From positions 111,720,267-111,784,266 of the forward strand of contig OY282605.1 in the NCBI GenBank assembly GCA_958298945.1: DNA of 64,000 nucleotides, in the 5' to 3' direction. Below, piece by piece: positions 52,468-63,419 of this stretch. Made by a program: the position numbers and the translations under genes. Below the pieces are notes generated by a model. The model did not search any database. It was given only the letters and a program-made list of their open reading frames with translations, and was not told the DNA's origin. Origin of the DNA: Atherix ibis. Taxonomy: Eukaryota > Arthropoda > Insecta > Diptera > Athericidae. Position 1 is the stretch's first letter; each line of letters begins with the position of its first letter.

Positions 52468-54699
52468 AGAATATTAAAATGGCGGAAATTCCTAAGTGTC
52501 GACAAGTTAGAGCAAAATGCGTTGTTCAGTTTACGGGATGAGTCACATACTCTACGCTCATCATTTTACCAAGAGAAAAAGAAGAAAAAGAAGAAGACAA
52601 AGAATAATTTTGCTAAAAGAATAAGAAGAAGAAAAGAAGATTTTCACATCACATTCAGAATGAATTCTTTAATATTCAAGGTGACATTAGTTTACATTCT
52701 ACAATAGATAAATTTATTTTATGATTTATAATTAAAATTATTTTGAGTACGCACAGCTATCATCTTCTATATAATTACTGAATTTATATAAAAATGACCT
52801 TTAAACGGATCAAATCTTTGAAGCAGAAATTTTAATTGCCATTTAATTAACAGTATTGATATACGATGGCAATTGTAAATAATATAAAAATCAAATTAAA
52901 GCATTTGAAGAGAAAAATATTAAATCTCTAATCATGTAGTGTTTTTTTCTTCATTGTATTTCCGAAAACCATAAAGAAAATAGCCATAATCATTTTTAAC
53001 CATAATTTAATGGGAACGCTTGAATTTCAATGAAATAATATTCAAAAAAAAAATAAAACTATTACCATAATTTTGGGTGTCGCTAAAACCACATTTATTC
53101 GATTACGTGAAGATGAATTTTTCGACAAGGTTAATTTCATATTGTTCGAAAATCGAATTCGCAATCATTACTTTCGCTGAAAATTATTATATTTTCTTTT
53201 ATTAAAAGAGTTATTTATAAGAAATAAAATGTTGTTTTTTTTTGGTATCGTTTTGTTGTCATTAAACTGTGTTGTTGAATATAATCATTTGGAAAGTAAT
53301 ACCATATCCACCTACCCATCTATCTACCGAATGTAGTAATAAAATAATAAAAATAAAAACTACTAAAATCTTCATTTTCACTATTTATGGACATTAAAAT
53401 TTGTAATTTTCATGTTGATAATAATCATTGAAATTTTCTACCTGGCCCCTTTTTTTTGTGTGTATATATACAATAATATGTAGTAATTTTTTTTAATCCT
53501 TATATTAGCGTAATTATGATATTACAATAAAATATAATATTAAATAAAATAAATAAATAAATGAATAATATAAAATAAAAGTAAGGTATTTACAAGCTAA
53601 AATCAGCACAATAAATTATAAGGTCATCATGACACCTAAATTGAATTGTACTTTGATGTAATGTGTAATTTTAACGTAATATCATGCAATCGAAATACAA
53701 TTTATTTGATTGCATTGCAAGTAAAAATTCCAACAATTTTATTCGTTTCCTTTTTTTATACATAAAACTATATTTTTCATTCGATAATACTTGAAATGAT
53801 GCAATAAAAAAGTGCATCAAAGTTTTGGTCATCATCATCATCGAAGTGACATGTTCACGTGTCATTGTTATGAAAATGTTGAATCTGATTTTTTAAATAT
53901 TTATTAATAAATTTTTTTGAAAGATTTTAAATTGTTTAGTAAAAATTTGCATAAGGTAGTACTTCTTAGAGATTGATATGAATATTTGGAAAAAGTTTAA
54001 TATATTATTTTATGTTCTCCAATATTATTAAAAATTTTAAAAATTATTTAAGAATAAGTTCAATTATAATCTCTTTAAATTTTATTCAAAAATATTATAA
54101 TCAGCATTAAATCGTTACTTAATATATGAAAAAATAAAATCGTTTTCACTGACTATTCTGTTTTGTTTGTTTAAAAATATGTTTCTGTATTTGTTCTGAT
54201 TCTAATGAAACTGAGACGTTTGAGTCTATCTATTAAACGGTGGTTTTGAGTTTGAATCCATATAGTATGATGGATAAATGTCACGAATAATATCAATGTT
54301 ACTATCTACAAATATTACGCGAAATAGGTTGAAAAAAGCCTTTTATCACTTGGAGTCATATTTAAGAATTTAACTTTCAAATGTACCTTGGATTAATGGA
54401 AAAAATATTTACTTAAGAGCATTTAATTATTCTAAATTTGCAGAAGATTTCTAAATATTCTAAATTTTTTTTATGGTTTTGAAAACTACGAGTATGACCT
54501 ATTTTTTTTTATTTGGGAATAACTAAACTAAGGCTGTGTGAAAATTCTGATTCTGCTTATAACAAGTTTTGAACTAGAAATAATTGTGCAGAATGCGCAA
54601 ACTTCCTTATATCAATAAATCAGGACATGTTTCCAGCAATATTTTTCATTAAAAAGGTAAGTTTAAAATTACATTCAAAATTTAAGATACTGTTTTCTT

Positions 54700-55019
54700 A
54701 AAAAAAAGGATACTGTTTTGTACACGATAATCTTAAATAAGGTTTTTCGGCGATCATTCTGTCACATTATATTTTCGTCTTTATCAAAGCAAAATTGCAA
54801 AATATGATATACCGAATTTTTTCTTTGTTGACTTCCATCTTTTACACGCTATAACTTAAAACTAAATCAACAATCTAAGAACTTTAGAATAATTTTGTTT
54901 AGTAAGGAATATCTCTTTTCCAAGGAGCGTGAGTTTGTAATTGTTTGATCAATACTTTATGAGATATATATCACTACAGCCATCTAGCGAAAAAATAATG
55001 AATTTCTTTTTACTCAAAC
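54700..55019 (-). mobile_element. 5' end of a second mariner related to the 30.4-kb copy
   Basis: Read on the minus strand from 55,019, the end GTTTGAGTAAAAAGAAATTC leads into CATTATTTTTTCGCTAGATGGCT, the same layout as the left end of the mariner at 30,450 (GTAGTAAAAAG..., then ATAGATGGCT). TA lies outside at 55,020-55,021. About 180 bp further in, at 54,838, an ATG opens MEVNKEKIRYI, and after a frame change HILQFCFDKDEN. This matches the N-terminus MDTNKEKIRHILQFFFDKG of the 30.6-kb transposase. Beyond that the similarity fades near 54,700. Only the terminal repeat, leader and first few dozen codons can be read. The rest is deleted or too decayed. Confidence 0.8.
54836..54838 (-). other. 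transposase start codon in the mariner 5' end
   Basis: This ATG is placed by alignment to the ATG at 30,633. The distance from each element end to its ATG is about 180 bp, and the first eight codons after it are nearly the same. Confidence 0.7.
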
Positions 55020-55021
55020 TA

Positions 55022-57343
55022 TTCATATATATTGTTTAATTAAAAGTAATAAAATAATAAAGTTTTTCTTCTAATGGCTCAGCAAATAAATTAATAAACT
55101 CAAGTATTAAATACTAAATTCTATTATAGACCATTAATACATGAAGTGGAGTATCATGGATTTGTTAATAACAGTTTCAAGATTGGTGGATATTTCACTT
55201 CCGATTGATATTTTTAATGAAGACAAAGCACGCATAACGTAAATCATGTAATTTTAATTTATTGTCTTCTTTTTTCCTATCCACATTTATATAGTTTTTC
55301 ATGTAATAGGAACGTATGAACATATTACTGTTGGTAAAGAATTAAAATTTCTTTCAAGTCATTGACGAGTGGTCGAGAAAAAAGTACATAAACTGACCTA
55401 CTGCATGAAACTTGAAAAATATTAAGTGCATCGACCATTGTACTCATAATAATAATACAACCAAACACTCGATTTAAACATGTTCCATGCTTACTGGCAT
55501 AAATCCACTTCAATTATTTGGTTCTCGAAAGTCAAAATCAGTTGCCGCCTTTGCAAACATTCCAGGCACATAGTAGCTGTGGTGTGGTTAGTGTCCACAT
55601 GCAAACCGAACAAGTTTATCAAAATTTTGACCGTCAAAAAACTATCAAATCACGAAATGATTTTCAGAAAAATCAAAACGAACATGAAAAATAATCTACG
55701 TTATTCGATGGCGTTTTTATTATGCATTTGCTCTTAGCGATCCCAAAAGAATTCCAGTGCATACACAAAATGTATGAGATCTCGTTGACTGTTTTGTTAA
55801 AATTACTCCTAAATTGACAGTTAAGTTCATGTAAAGTAAAATTTTATGTTCCCAATTAATTGAGTATTAAAAGCCCCCCCCCCCCCCAAAAAAAAACAAC
55901 AACCACAAATATTTTCAAAAAATGGATTTTTCTGTACAGTAATTTTTATCTTATTGCAGTTATTTGAACGAATGTGAATTCTGTTGAGTGTCATTTCGAA
56001 AGGAAAATAAAAAAACATATTTTTGATATTACGAAATTCTGGGTGTCATTTCTTTATAATCAATACCAATTTTTCCATAATTAAGTAGGAAGTGATTTTA
56101 TGATTTCAAATTGGCATAAACAATTTTGAGAGACGTTTTATATTAAAATGTAGTGAGTTTGTTCTGAAATAAATTTGGGACCTCCTGTTTTAAAAAGTAT
56201 TTTAGTATATTCTGAAAAATTATGACTTTCTAAAATGATAGTTAAAAAACTTCTGAATAATAAAATTATTTAAAGGAATTTATTTAATTAATGAACGGCT
56301 AACGTGTATTTCTCTTTGGTATCAAATATTTGTTTATATTTTAAAATAATCAATAAAAATTTTTATTCCTAAAATTCCATATAGGGTCACAAAAAGAGTA
56401 AATTACAATACACTATATTTAATTATAAATTACAATAATACAGTAAGGACACAAACCAGATACGATAGTTAACTGGTGTAGACAACGCCATCCTATGAGC
56501 AAAAGATGCACATGAAAATATTTTCAGATCGAAAACTTTTTTGTACACATACAACAGTAAATTATAAGTTTTTATTTAAATTAATCTAAAAGCGAATTTA
56601 TTTATGAAAATTTAAACTTTTTTCATATATTATATGTGAACTCATTCAAAAATAATTTAACTATGATCAAGTCGATTTTTAATTTATTTCCAGAAATCAT
56701 ATCTGTTTCGATGACTTTTACCATAAATCAATTATTTTAAGTCTAAATAATTTTTGATAGTCTATTTTAATAATGCAATAAAGTTCTGTTTAGATAAAAA
56801 CTATAAAATGAAAAGTTTAAATAAAACTTTAAAATTAAAGTTTGAATGAAAAATATTTTAAAAATAACTTTACCAATTTTAAGCATATTTACATTGTAAA
56901 CGTAAGTTCTGAACTTTAGCTGATATGGAAACTATCACAATCCTATTTCAAATAGCTATTTTACTCATTTTATTAATATTCTATTCTATAGCAAACCACC
57001 ATCATAGCTATGATTAATAATTATCGGATTAAATTTTAGTTCAATTTACGCGAGCACAGGTGGACTAATAATTTTTTATTTATGGACTAATAGTTTATCA
57101 TGCAAATGCATTCGGTCTGCAATGTTAGTGCAGGATTTACAATTAGGAAGGATTACAATGATTGCAGATTAAATTCTGAAGCCATCATAGCTTAACACTG
57201 ACATTTCTTGTAATAATGTACATATACGTATTTATATGAAAAAGCCTCCATGAGTGTAAATTGGGTGAGTTTGTCACATTTTGCAATACAAAATTGTCTA
57301 GTGTTCATCGTTATTGTAAGCGGGGTGGATTCATCTGCTTATA
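55022..57343. other. AT-rich non-coding DNA, nothing recognised
   Basis: Short chance frames only. A 14-base C run followed by an A run lies at 55,874-55,896. Confidence 0.55.
55874..55887 (+). repeat. poly-C run (14 C) followed by poly-A
   Basis: Fourteen C in a row are followed directly by about nine A. It is rare in this AT-rich context. Length in the assembly may be unreliable because such runs are error-prone. Confidence 0.8.
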
Positions 57344-58117
57344 CAGGATTTTTCAATAAGAGTTATATGTTGCCATAAATGTGGCAGAGAAAATATATGT
57401 GGCTTTATTTCATGTATTTGGGGTTAAATATTCAATTTTAATGCATCAATGGTTGCTAATTCATTGACATACACGTAGACCAATAACTTCAAATAACCCC
57501 ACAAAAAAGTCTAAAGGTGTTAAATCACAACTTCTTGGAAGTCATTGCACATCTCCATTGCTTGAAATTATCGACTCGCGAGACTTTTCCCGCAATAAAT
57601 CGATTGTGGAATGGGCTGTGTGGTACGTAGTGCCGTATTATTAAAACTGCATAGTATTTCAATTCATGCCACAAAAAGTTCGTTATCATTGATCTGTACA
57701 CCTCATCATTGGTAGTAACGGCAACGCTTTTGTCGTTTTGAAAAAATAAGGATCGATGATGCCACCGTTCCATAAATCACCGTTCCAGAGAGATAAAAAT
57801 GCGCCTCATCTGAGATAATTAGTCTCAGATGAGGTCCAACGGATTCAATTCTTGTGTGATAACAATGTTGTAAGGATGTAAGGTTCTTCATCAACACTTG
57901 CCTGAACTTCGACTTCGACCAAATCTTTATCTTACTGGTACGCGAACGTTGCGTACAAAAAAAGATTACTTTCAAAACTTTCAACAGTTCGATGAATAGC
58001 AAGAACACTCGGCCGATTATTACGACCATAAATTGGAAAAAGTGCACGATATGTTGCAATAAAAGATAAATTATTTTGTTTAAAAAATTGGATAATTTTT
58101 AAGCGTTTTTGAGGCAT
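57344..58117 (-). mobile_element. rosa-like DD41D transposon relic
   Basis: The minus strand carries most of a transposase in decayed form. The ATG at 58,117 opens MPQKRLKIIQFFKQNN and continues with SFIATYRALFPIYGRNN, the usual start of this family. EVEVQASVDEEP is followed by LHPYNIVITQELNPLDL (about 57,835-57,890), with the sequence between them deleted. IISDEAHFYLSG keeps the first catalytic Asp. GGIIDPYFF, VYRSMITNFLWHEL and SCDLTPLDFFVWGYLK (third Asp codon 57,511-57,509) follow. The segment for the second catalytic Asp is present but degraded (YGTTYHTAHSTID in place of the usual QDGATCHTA-type motif). Several frame changes and stops inactivate it. The + strand TACAGGATTTTTCAATAAG at about 57,345 is probably the 3' terminal repeat. 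The 5' terminal repeat was not found. Confidence 0.88.
57804..57834. repeat. 12-bp perfect inverted repeat inside the transposase relic
   Basis: CCTCATCTGAGA (57,804-57,815) is the exact reverse complement of TCTCAGATGAGG (57,823-57,834), with 7 bases between. It sits on the codons for the SDEA motif, so one arm is the ancestral transposase sequence and the other appears to be an inverted copy that changed the residues just upstream. Confidence 0.9.
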
Positions 58118-58902
58118 ATTCCATGAATAAATTGCAAGCCTCACTGAATACAACAGACAGGAATAAAATTTAAATTTCTTAATTTTAAATATGGCCACGC
58201 GGTTTATTTAAAAACGTATTACTCCAATCTAAAAACCTCTTATAAGCAGCAATACTTTCCAGTAGAAATTGTAGTTATTTCAGAATAAAATTTAGGATGC
58301 ATTTTACTTACTCTAATAATATATACATTTAGAATTCAAAAATGTACAAATTGGTATTTATTTAAAAAATTCTCCAAAGATCAAAATATTTTGTAAAAGG
58401 ATGAATAGAGGCAATCTTTCAATGACCTCATTTTAATCGTTATTCGAGTTGTTTCACACTGTAAAACACCATCTGAAATTTCTTGCAGTGATCAATCTGC
58501 GCTTCTGTGGATGAAAATTGAAGTTTCCTTATTTTATTATTATTAATGATAGTTTTTTTCTTATGATAGTTTACGAAAAATGTCTAGCTTTTTTGCAGAT
58601 TTTCTCTTGATCTACTAAAAGCACCGAATATTGACTAGACTGGATTTTTAAAAGTTGTCTTATGGGACCCAAGAAAGGTGCCGCTTTTGGTGTATATTAC
58701 GTTAGTTTATACAGTTTTTTTTTTTTAAAATAAATTGGTTTTTAAAAGTAAAAGTAATTAAAATATTTTTTTTGAAATTTTATACACATTTTTACTTATC
58801 TAAAGTATGTAGTAATACAATTTTTTATAAATTTAATTTTTTGATGAGCTATTTATTGGTGGTCTAAAATTAACCATGTGTGAAATGGGATGATAGATTG
58901 TC
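58118..58902. other. AT-rich non-coding DNA, nothing recognised
   Basis: This stretch may include the unrecognised 5' end of the DD41D element to its left. No inverted partner of the 57,345 terminus was found here. No other feature is seen. Confidence 0.5.
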
Positions 58903-58906
58903 TTAA

Positions 58907-58938
58907 GCTTAGATTATACCGTGCGTCTAATAGACGAT
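58907..58938 (+). repeat. left terminal inverted repeat of the 714-bp element
   Basis: The 32-bp arm matches the reverse complement of 59,589-59,620 at 29 of 32 positions. The differences are at arm positions 11, 14 and 27. Confidence 0.9.
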
Positions 58939-59588
58939 CTAAAGATGATATTTGCGCGTCTAACAGTGTGTGCACTTTGCGCGTGAATTAGATTATGAAG
59001 GTTCTTTGCAAACAATGTTTGTCTATTTGACGATCATTCTAATTATAGTGTAATCGAATGAATAAACATATGCAAGAATAATTAATTGGGGTGCACGCGC
59101 AATTTTGGCGAGCAAAAATGAATTCTAACATGTTAAAATATATTTTTGATCGTGGAAACTGTTTGTGTATTTTTTATTGGTAAATTCTCTAGTTGATCGC
59201 TGCTGTTCTTATTCTATTGCGAATGACGTTTTCACATTTATTTATTTATTTTGATTATTTTAGTTAATTTACTTATTTTAGTGAGCAAACAAGATAAATA
59301 CCAATGAATGAACATGCATCCCCGCACAGTAAATATGGCAACTATCAAATGCCAAAATAAACGATGTGCAAATGATGAGTTCGCAGCTAGCAACAGAAAC
59401 GACGTCATATGTAATATTTATACGAGCAAGCACGATGGAATCATGTTATAAATTCGCCGAATTTCCCTCGTACTATATTCTTGCCACGAGGAAAATTAGC
59501 GCGTCTACGCGCAAACATCGCGCAATCGTACGATCAGTGTAATATAATGGCGAACTGTTCGTGGAACTGAACGATTTGTCAGTGAACC

Positions 59589-59620
59589 ATCGTGTATTAG
59601 ACGCACTGTGTAATCTAAGC
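59589..59620 (-). repeat. right terminal inverted repeat of the 714-bp element
   Basis: This is the inverted partner of 58,907-58,938, followed directly by TTAA at 59,621-59,624. Confidence 0.9.
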
Positions 59621-59624
59621 TTAA

Positions 59625-62321
59625 GACTGAATTTTAATTTATGTTTATGAAGCTAGTGATCGATACTCATTGATTTTCGTAAAAATTCTCAACTTTGGTG
59701 AAATTATTGTTAAAAAAATCACCATTCAATAATTTTTCAAGTTTATTAGATAATTTCTAGGCTTAAAATTTTAGGTTTTTGTGGAGAAGGCTAAATCTAT
59801 TGTAAAATACAAATGTCCTTGTGTCAACTTGAGACTTATTATACAGTCGCTTGTAAATTGTGCTTAGTTATGATTGCTCGCTAAGTACTGTAGTTCTGAT
59901 GAGTTCTCAGTTGTGGTTGTCAACTCAGTAAATGGCTCAATAAAAAAATCAAATCATAATACCAAAACTAGATTAAAATTCATAAAAATTCCTGCAAAAT
60001 CGAGCTATAATTTAGAGAGAAAAAATGGTAGTTTTGAAAATTCTGTACAAGAAAAAATCTTTTTCCATAATCTTTTGAGTCATGAACATTTTTAAACTGA
60101 AATGACCTTTGGAAAATATATGATGCTAGTAGTTTGGGGAATTCTTTTTTCCCCTATTAAGCAAATAAATAGTAAATATTTTATTGTTTCCAGAAAAAAG
60201 ATTGCATTAATTAGTAACGTTTATATTCCTGAGCTTATCGAAGAAATTTCTATAAATCCATGGAAAAATGGCATGCACCCCCATACCCCTTGCATATGCC
60301 AGCATAATTAAACGAGTAAATATTTTTACATAAATTTCATTTTAATTTTATTGAAAATAGTTGTATACGCGTCATTTGTTTTTGTTTTTGTTGTTAGTCG
60401 AATTTTCAAAGGAATTTTACGCAAGTATTCACAACTGACTTTCGGATTATTTTACTTGAATTTTTGTAAAATGATTCATTGTTTTTATAAGTTGAATAAA
60501 TTGTTTTATTTTATTTTTTCTCCATTAAGTTAACCCTGAAATATATTTCGAATTTTCCAATCTTTTGGAAAATATTTAGTGTGAATAAAGTACATTTTCA
60601 TAAATATCGGAAGACATTTAAAAATTTTATTATCAACAGTAAAAAAAAATGTTTTGTTATTTTGTCGTTGCGTCAGTGATTAATATTTTTTCTTAATTGT
60701 GCTTTTTAAGTAGAAATTAAGCTCAGCAAAAAAAAAATATTGACAACATATCTGATAGAAACAATAAGGAATTTTCTTACAGAAAAGTACAAAATTATCT
60801 CTATACCAAGAATTGATAATAATATTTATTTGAATTTTATGAAACACCAATTATAAAAATGAATGGTTTTTTAAAATTATTATTAAATTTATTTAGTTGT
60901 GTTATTTTTTATTAATTCAATTAATTTTTTTATTCATTATGAATATATAAAAGCAATTTATACTCATTTAGAAGGTGTTGTTTTCTAATTTTTCTGATTG
61001 TTACGAGTATTTTCGAAACATTTGATTTCGATGTTTTTAAAGCTAATAAAATCATTTTCATTGATTTTTTTCTATTATTACTAAAAATGTTTTTGGATAT
61101 TTGTTAAAAATTTTATAATTTCCTCTGAATTTTTTAAAAATTTTTGAAATTAGTTGGAAATATGCAAAAAAATTTCCAATTAATTCCAAAAATATAAATA
61201 AAAAAATCAAAAGCATATAAGGATTTTCTGTCCTTATCAATTTTTTTTATTTTGATCAAATTTACATCGAATAATTCAAATTTAAATAAGAATGTTTTTA
61301 CAAGTATAAAAGAGCGATCAAAATCGAAGGACTGCTCTTTTTTTTTTGATAATTTCGCTTGTAGTTTGTTCCAATGTCTATGCCGAGGGCACCCTGTATA
61401 AGAAGATGACCAATTCTATATTGTACAATTATTTTCCAATAAATTAAATATTCGTAGAATAATTAATTATGCAAACATATAGTCGTAACTAATTGAATCA
61501 AATAAATCGAATTATAAAAAAAAAAAAAATAAGAGAAATATTTTTTCTACGACATATGTTGAACAAGACATGATTAAATAGAATATTTATCTCCTATTTC
61601 CGATGCATTATTCAATATTATAATATCCCAGATAATAAGACAATGTGTAATTAAATAGATTACAGATTTGTCGTAATAATGGAGACGCCATAACTAATTT
61701 CTGTGAATTGATTTATAGCGCTTTGGGGATATCTTATGAGACGTTGTAGTCAAACAGTGGCACCTGAGTTAATTCCGCACTTGTTGATAATTGCATGAGG
61801 ACATGTACAAATGTGGACAACACTATATGAAAATCACAAGACTCTGGCTGGCTATTATATGAACATATTCATAGATGTTCGCTCACACGTTTATTAACCA
61901 CTGCCTTAATTAAACTAAGAAATTTTAGAATCCATTAAGTACCCAGATTCAACTGACACTCGGAAATTCATATTTCATTCGTTATTTGTGATAATCGCAC
62001 GATACTGTCACTGGCACTAACTGCTTAGAACTGTTATTATTATTAATGTCTTAATTATTATTACTATTCACGCTTGAAATGAACGTAACCAAGTAGACAT
62101 TTTTATTAAATACTTAGAGCCATGGAGAAACGTGAAAACGCTTACTATTCGTAAAAAAAAACGTAAAAACTTACTATTAAAATAAAATTTTAATAATATT
62201 GTAACAAAATAAAAATATTATATTTTTATATAAGTTAATTTAATCAAAATTCAACTAATAACCTTTATAATAATATTTATTATTTTATTTTGAAGTATAA
62301 TCGATGCAATTATGTTCTAAA
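59625..62321. other. AT-rich non-coding DNA, nothing recognised
   Basis: Short chance frames only (for example 59,874-60,311). At 61,308-61,341 an 8-bp stem (AAAAGAGC/GCTCTTTT) with an 18-base loop runs into a T tract. No RNA gene could be tied to it. Confidence 0.5.
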
Positions 62322-62935
62322 ATAACAGGATGGTTTCAATTTATGACCACCCTGTCCACTATATTCGGTTTTATTACAGGTATTTGGCGTTCAATATTCA
62401 TTTTTAGTGCATCAATGGTTGATGGGTTAAATCACGACTTCTTGGAGTTCATTGCACATCTGCATTTCTTGAAATTATCGACTCGGCTATAAATCAATTG
62501 TGAAATGGACTGTGTGGCATGTAGCGCCGTTTTGTTGACACTGCATATTCTTTAAATCAATATCTTCAAATTCAGGCCACAAAAAGTTCTTTATCATTGA
62601 TCTGTCCCCCTTACCATGGGCACTAACAAAAATGCCTTCGTTATTGTGCAGATAATAAGGACCACTGATGCCAACGTGCCATAAACCACATCAAAATAAC
62701 ACTTTTTCGAAATATAAATGTTCCTCGTAAAGAATTTGTGGATTGGTTTCAGCCCAGTAATGAAAATTTTATTTATTCACCGATCTGAGAAGATGATTTT
62801 TTGGAATTTTCCTTTGATAAAAAATATGGAATAATTTCTAAGTGTATCATTCAGTGTATAAATTGTAAATCTTACTTAAAAAATTGACAGTAACAGAATT
62901 ATTTTGTCTACCACACGGTCAACTTGAAAACATAT
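62322..62935 (-). mobile_element. DD41D-type transposon relic, third copy
   Basis: The nucleotide sequence from about 62,395 to 62,625 is clearly similar to 57,430-57,710 in the same orientation, including the stretch around TTGAAATTATCGACTCG. On the minus strand, KIIFSD (near 62,790) leads after a short deletion to NFHYWAETNPQILYEE, then CGLWHVGISGPYYLHNNEG, RSMIKNFLWPEFEDIDLKNM and QQNGATCHT, where the second catalytic Asp reads Asn. The region between this and the C-terminal TIDALKMNIERQIP is shortened by a deletion that removes the third acidic motif. FHIFYQRKIPK upstream (near 62,815-62,850) also fits the family. The + strand ACAGGATGGTTTCAATTTAT at about 62,326 may be the 3' terminal repeat. 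It is dead through deletions, stops and frameshifts. Confidence 0.82.
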
Positions 62936-62960
62936 TACTCGTTTGAAAACATATTACTCG
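62924..62960 (+). repeat. two-copy tandem repeat, about 19-bp period
   Basis: TTGAAAACATATTACTCG occurs at 62,924-62,941 and again at 62,943-62,960, one base apart. Confidence 0.85.
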
Positions 62961-63419
62961 ATATATTGTATGTAAATAAACTCAATGTATATTTTATTTT
63001 ACGAAATTGTATAGCCGTTTTCTTTTTTATGTATATGTAAAAACTTTTAATATTATATCTGGTTCAATTTCGAGCATATTTTAAAGTTGGACATTATTTC
63101 AGCGTCTAGTGCCGGTATGCTAAAGCCTTTCGAACACTTTTTTTGATTTTCCAGCTTGGACTATAATAGTATCAGCGATTATATGTATTGCCCAACAATT
63201 GTTTGGAACCACCGCCATTTTAACAAAAAAAATTAAGAATTGGTAAGTGAAAAAATTAAATAAAAATGAAATTTTCAAAAGTATAGCACTTAAAAACCAA
63301 AGTCTTGTAATGTAAAATTTTTTAAGCAAATCCACAAAATTATGGATAAAAGCAAACGGGAGGACTAAAAATAACTACAACAGAAGGAGAGAAAGAAGAC
63401 CCATTTTATTCTTACGGAA
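62936..63419. other. AT-rich non-coding DNA between two transposon relics
   Basis: No gene is recognised. The frame at 63,120-63,335 on the minus strand has no known domain. Confidence 0.45.

Larger units (their letters stand above)
47771..54699. other. very AT-rich non-coding DNA, nothing recognised
   Basis: Long AT-rich DNA with homopolymer runs and no recognisable gene. Local oddities are an 11-base G run at 51,116-51,126, a purine-rich AAG-type tract at about 52,571-52,640 and a 35-bp-period duplication at 52,411-52,467. Confidence 0.55.
58907..59620. mobile_element. 714-bp non-autonomous DNA transposon (MITE-like), probable TTAA duplication
   Basis: The two ends are inverted copies. 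The left starts GCTTAGATTATACCGTGCGT and the reverse complement of the right starts GCTTAGATTACACAGTGCGT. Over 32 bp there are three mismatches. TTAA lies directly outside each end (58,903-58,906 and 59,621-59,624). Because the sequence around each junction is palindromic (CTTAAG), a longer or different duplication is also possible. Inside each end, GCGCGTCTA and GACGAT motifs recur (near 58,954 and 59,500), as expected of repeated binding sites for a transposase. There is no coding frame in the interior, so it would depend on a transposase from elsewhere. TTAA would suggest a piggyBac-type donor, but the ends do not start with the usual CCC/CCT bases, so the family is left open. Confidence 0.8.

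Noticed and set aside
54330..54420. Minus-strand TPSDKRLFST resembling the third catalytic motif of a mariner
   Set aside because: No flanking conserved residues. It could be chance, so the 54.7-55.0 kb element was not extended to it.
62705..62730. LYEEHLYF read at first as a mutated SDEAHF catalytic motif in the 62-kb relic
   Set aside because: Its position after NFHYWAETNPQ shows it is the later block before CGLW. The true catalytic motif is KIIFSD near 62,790.
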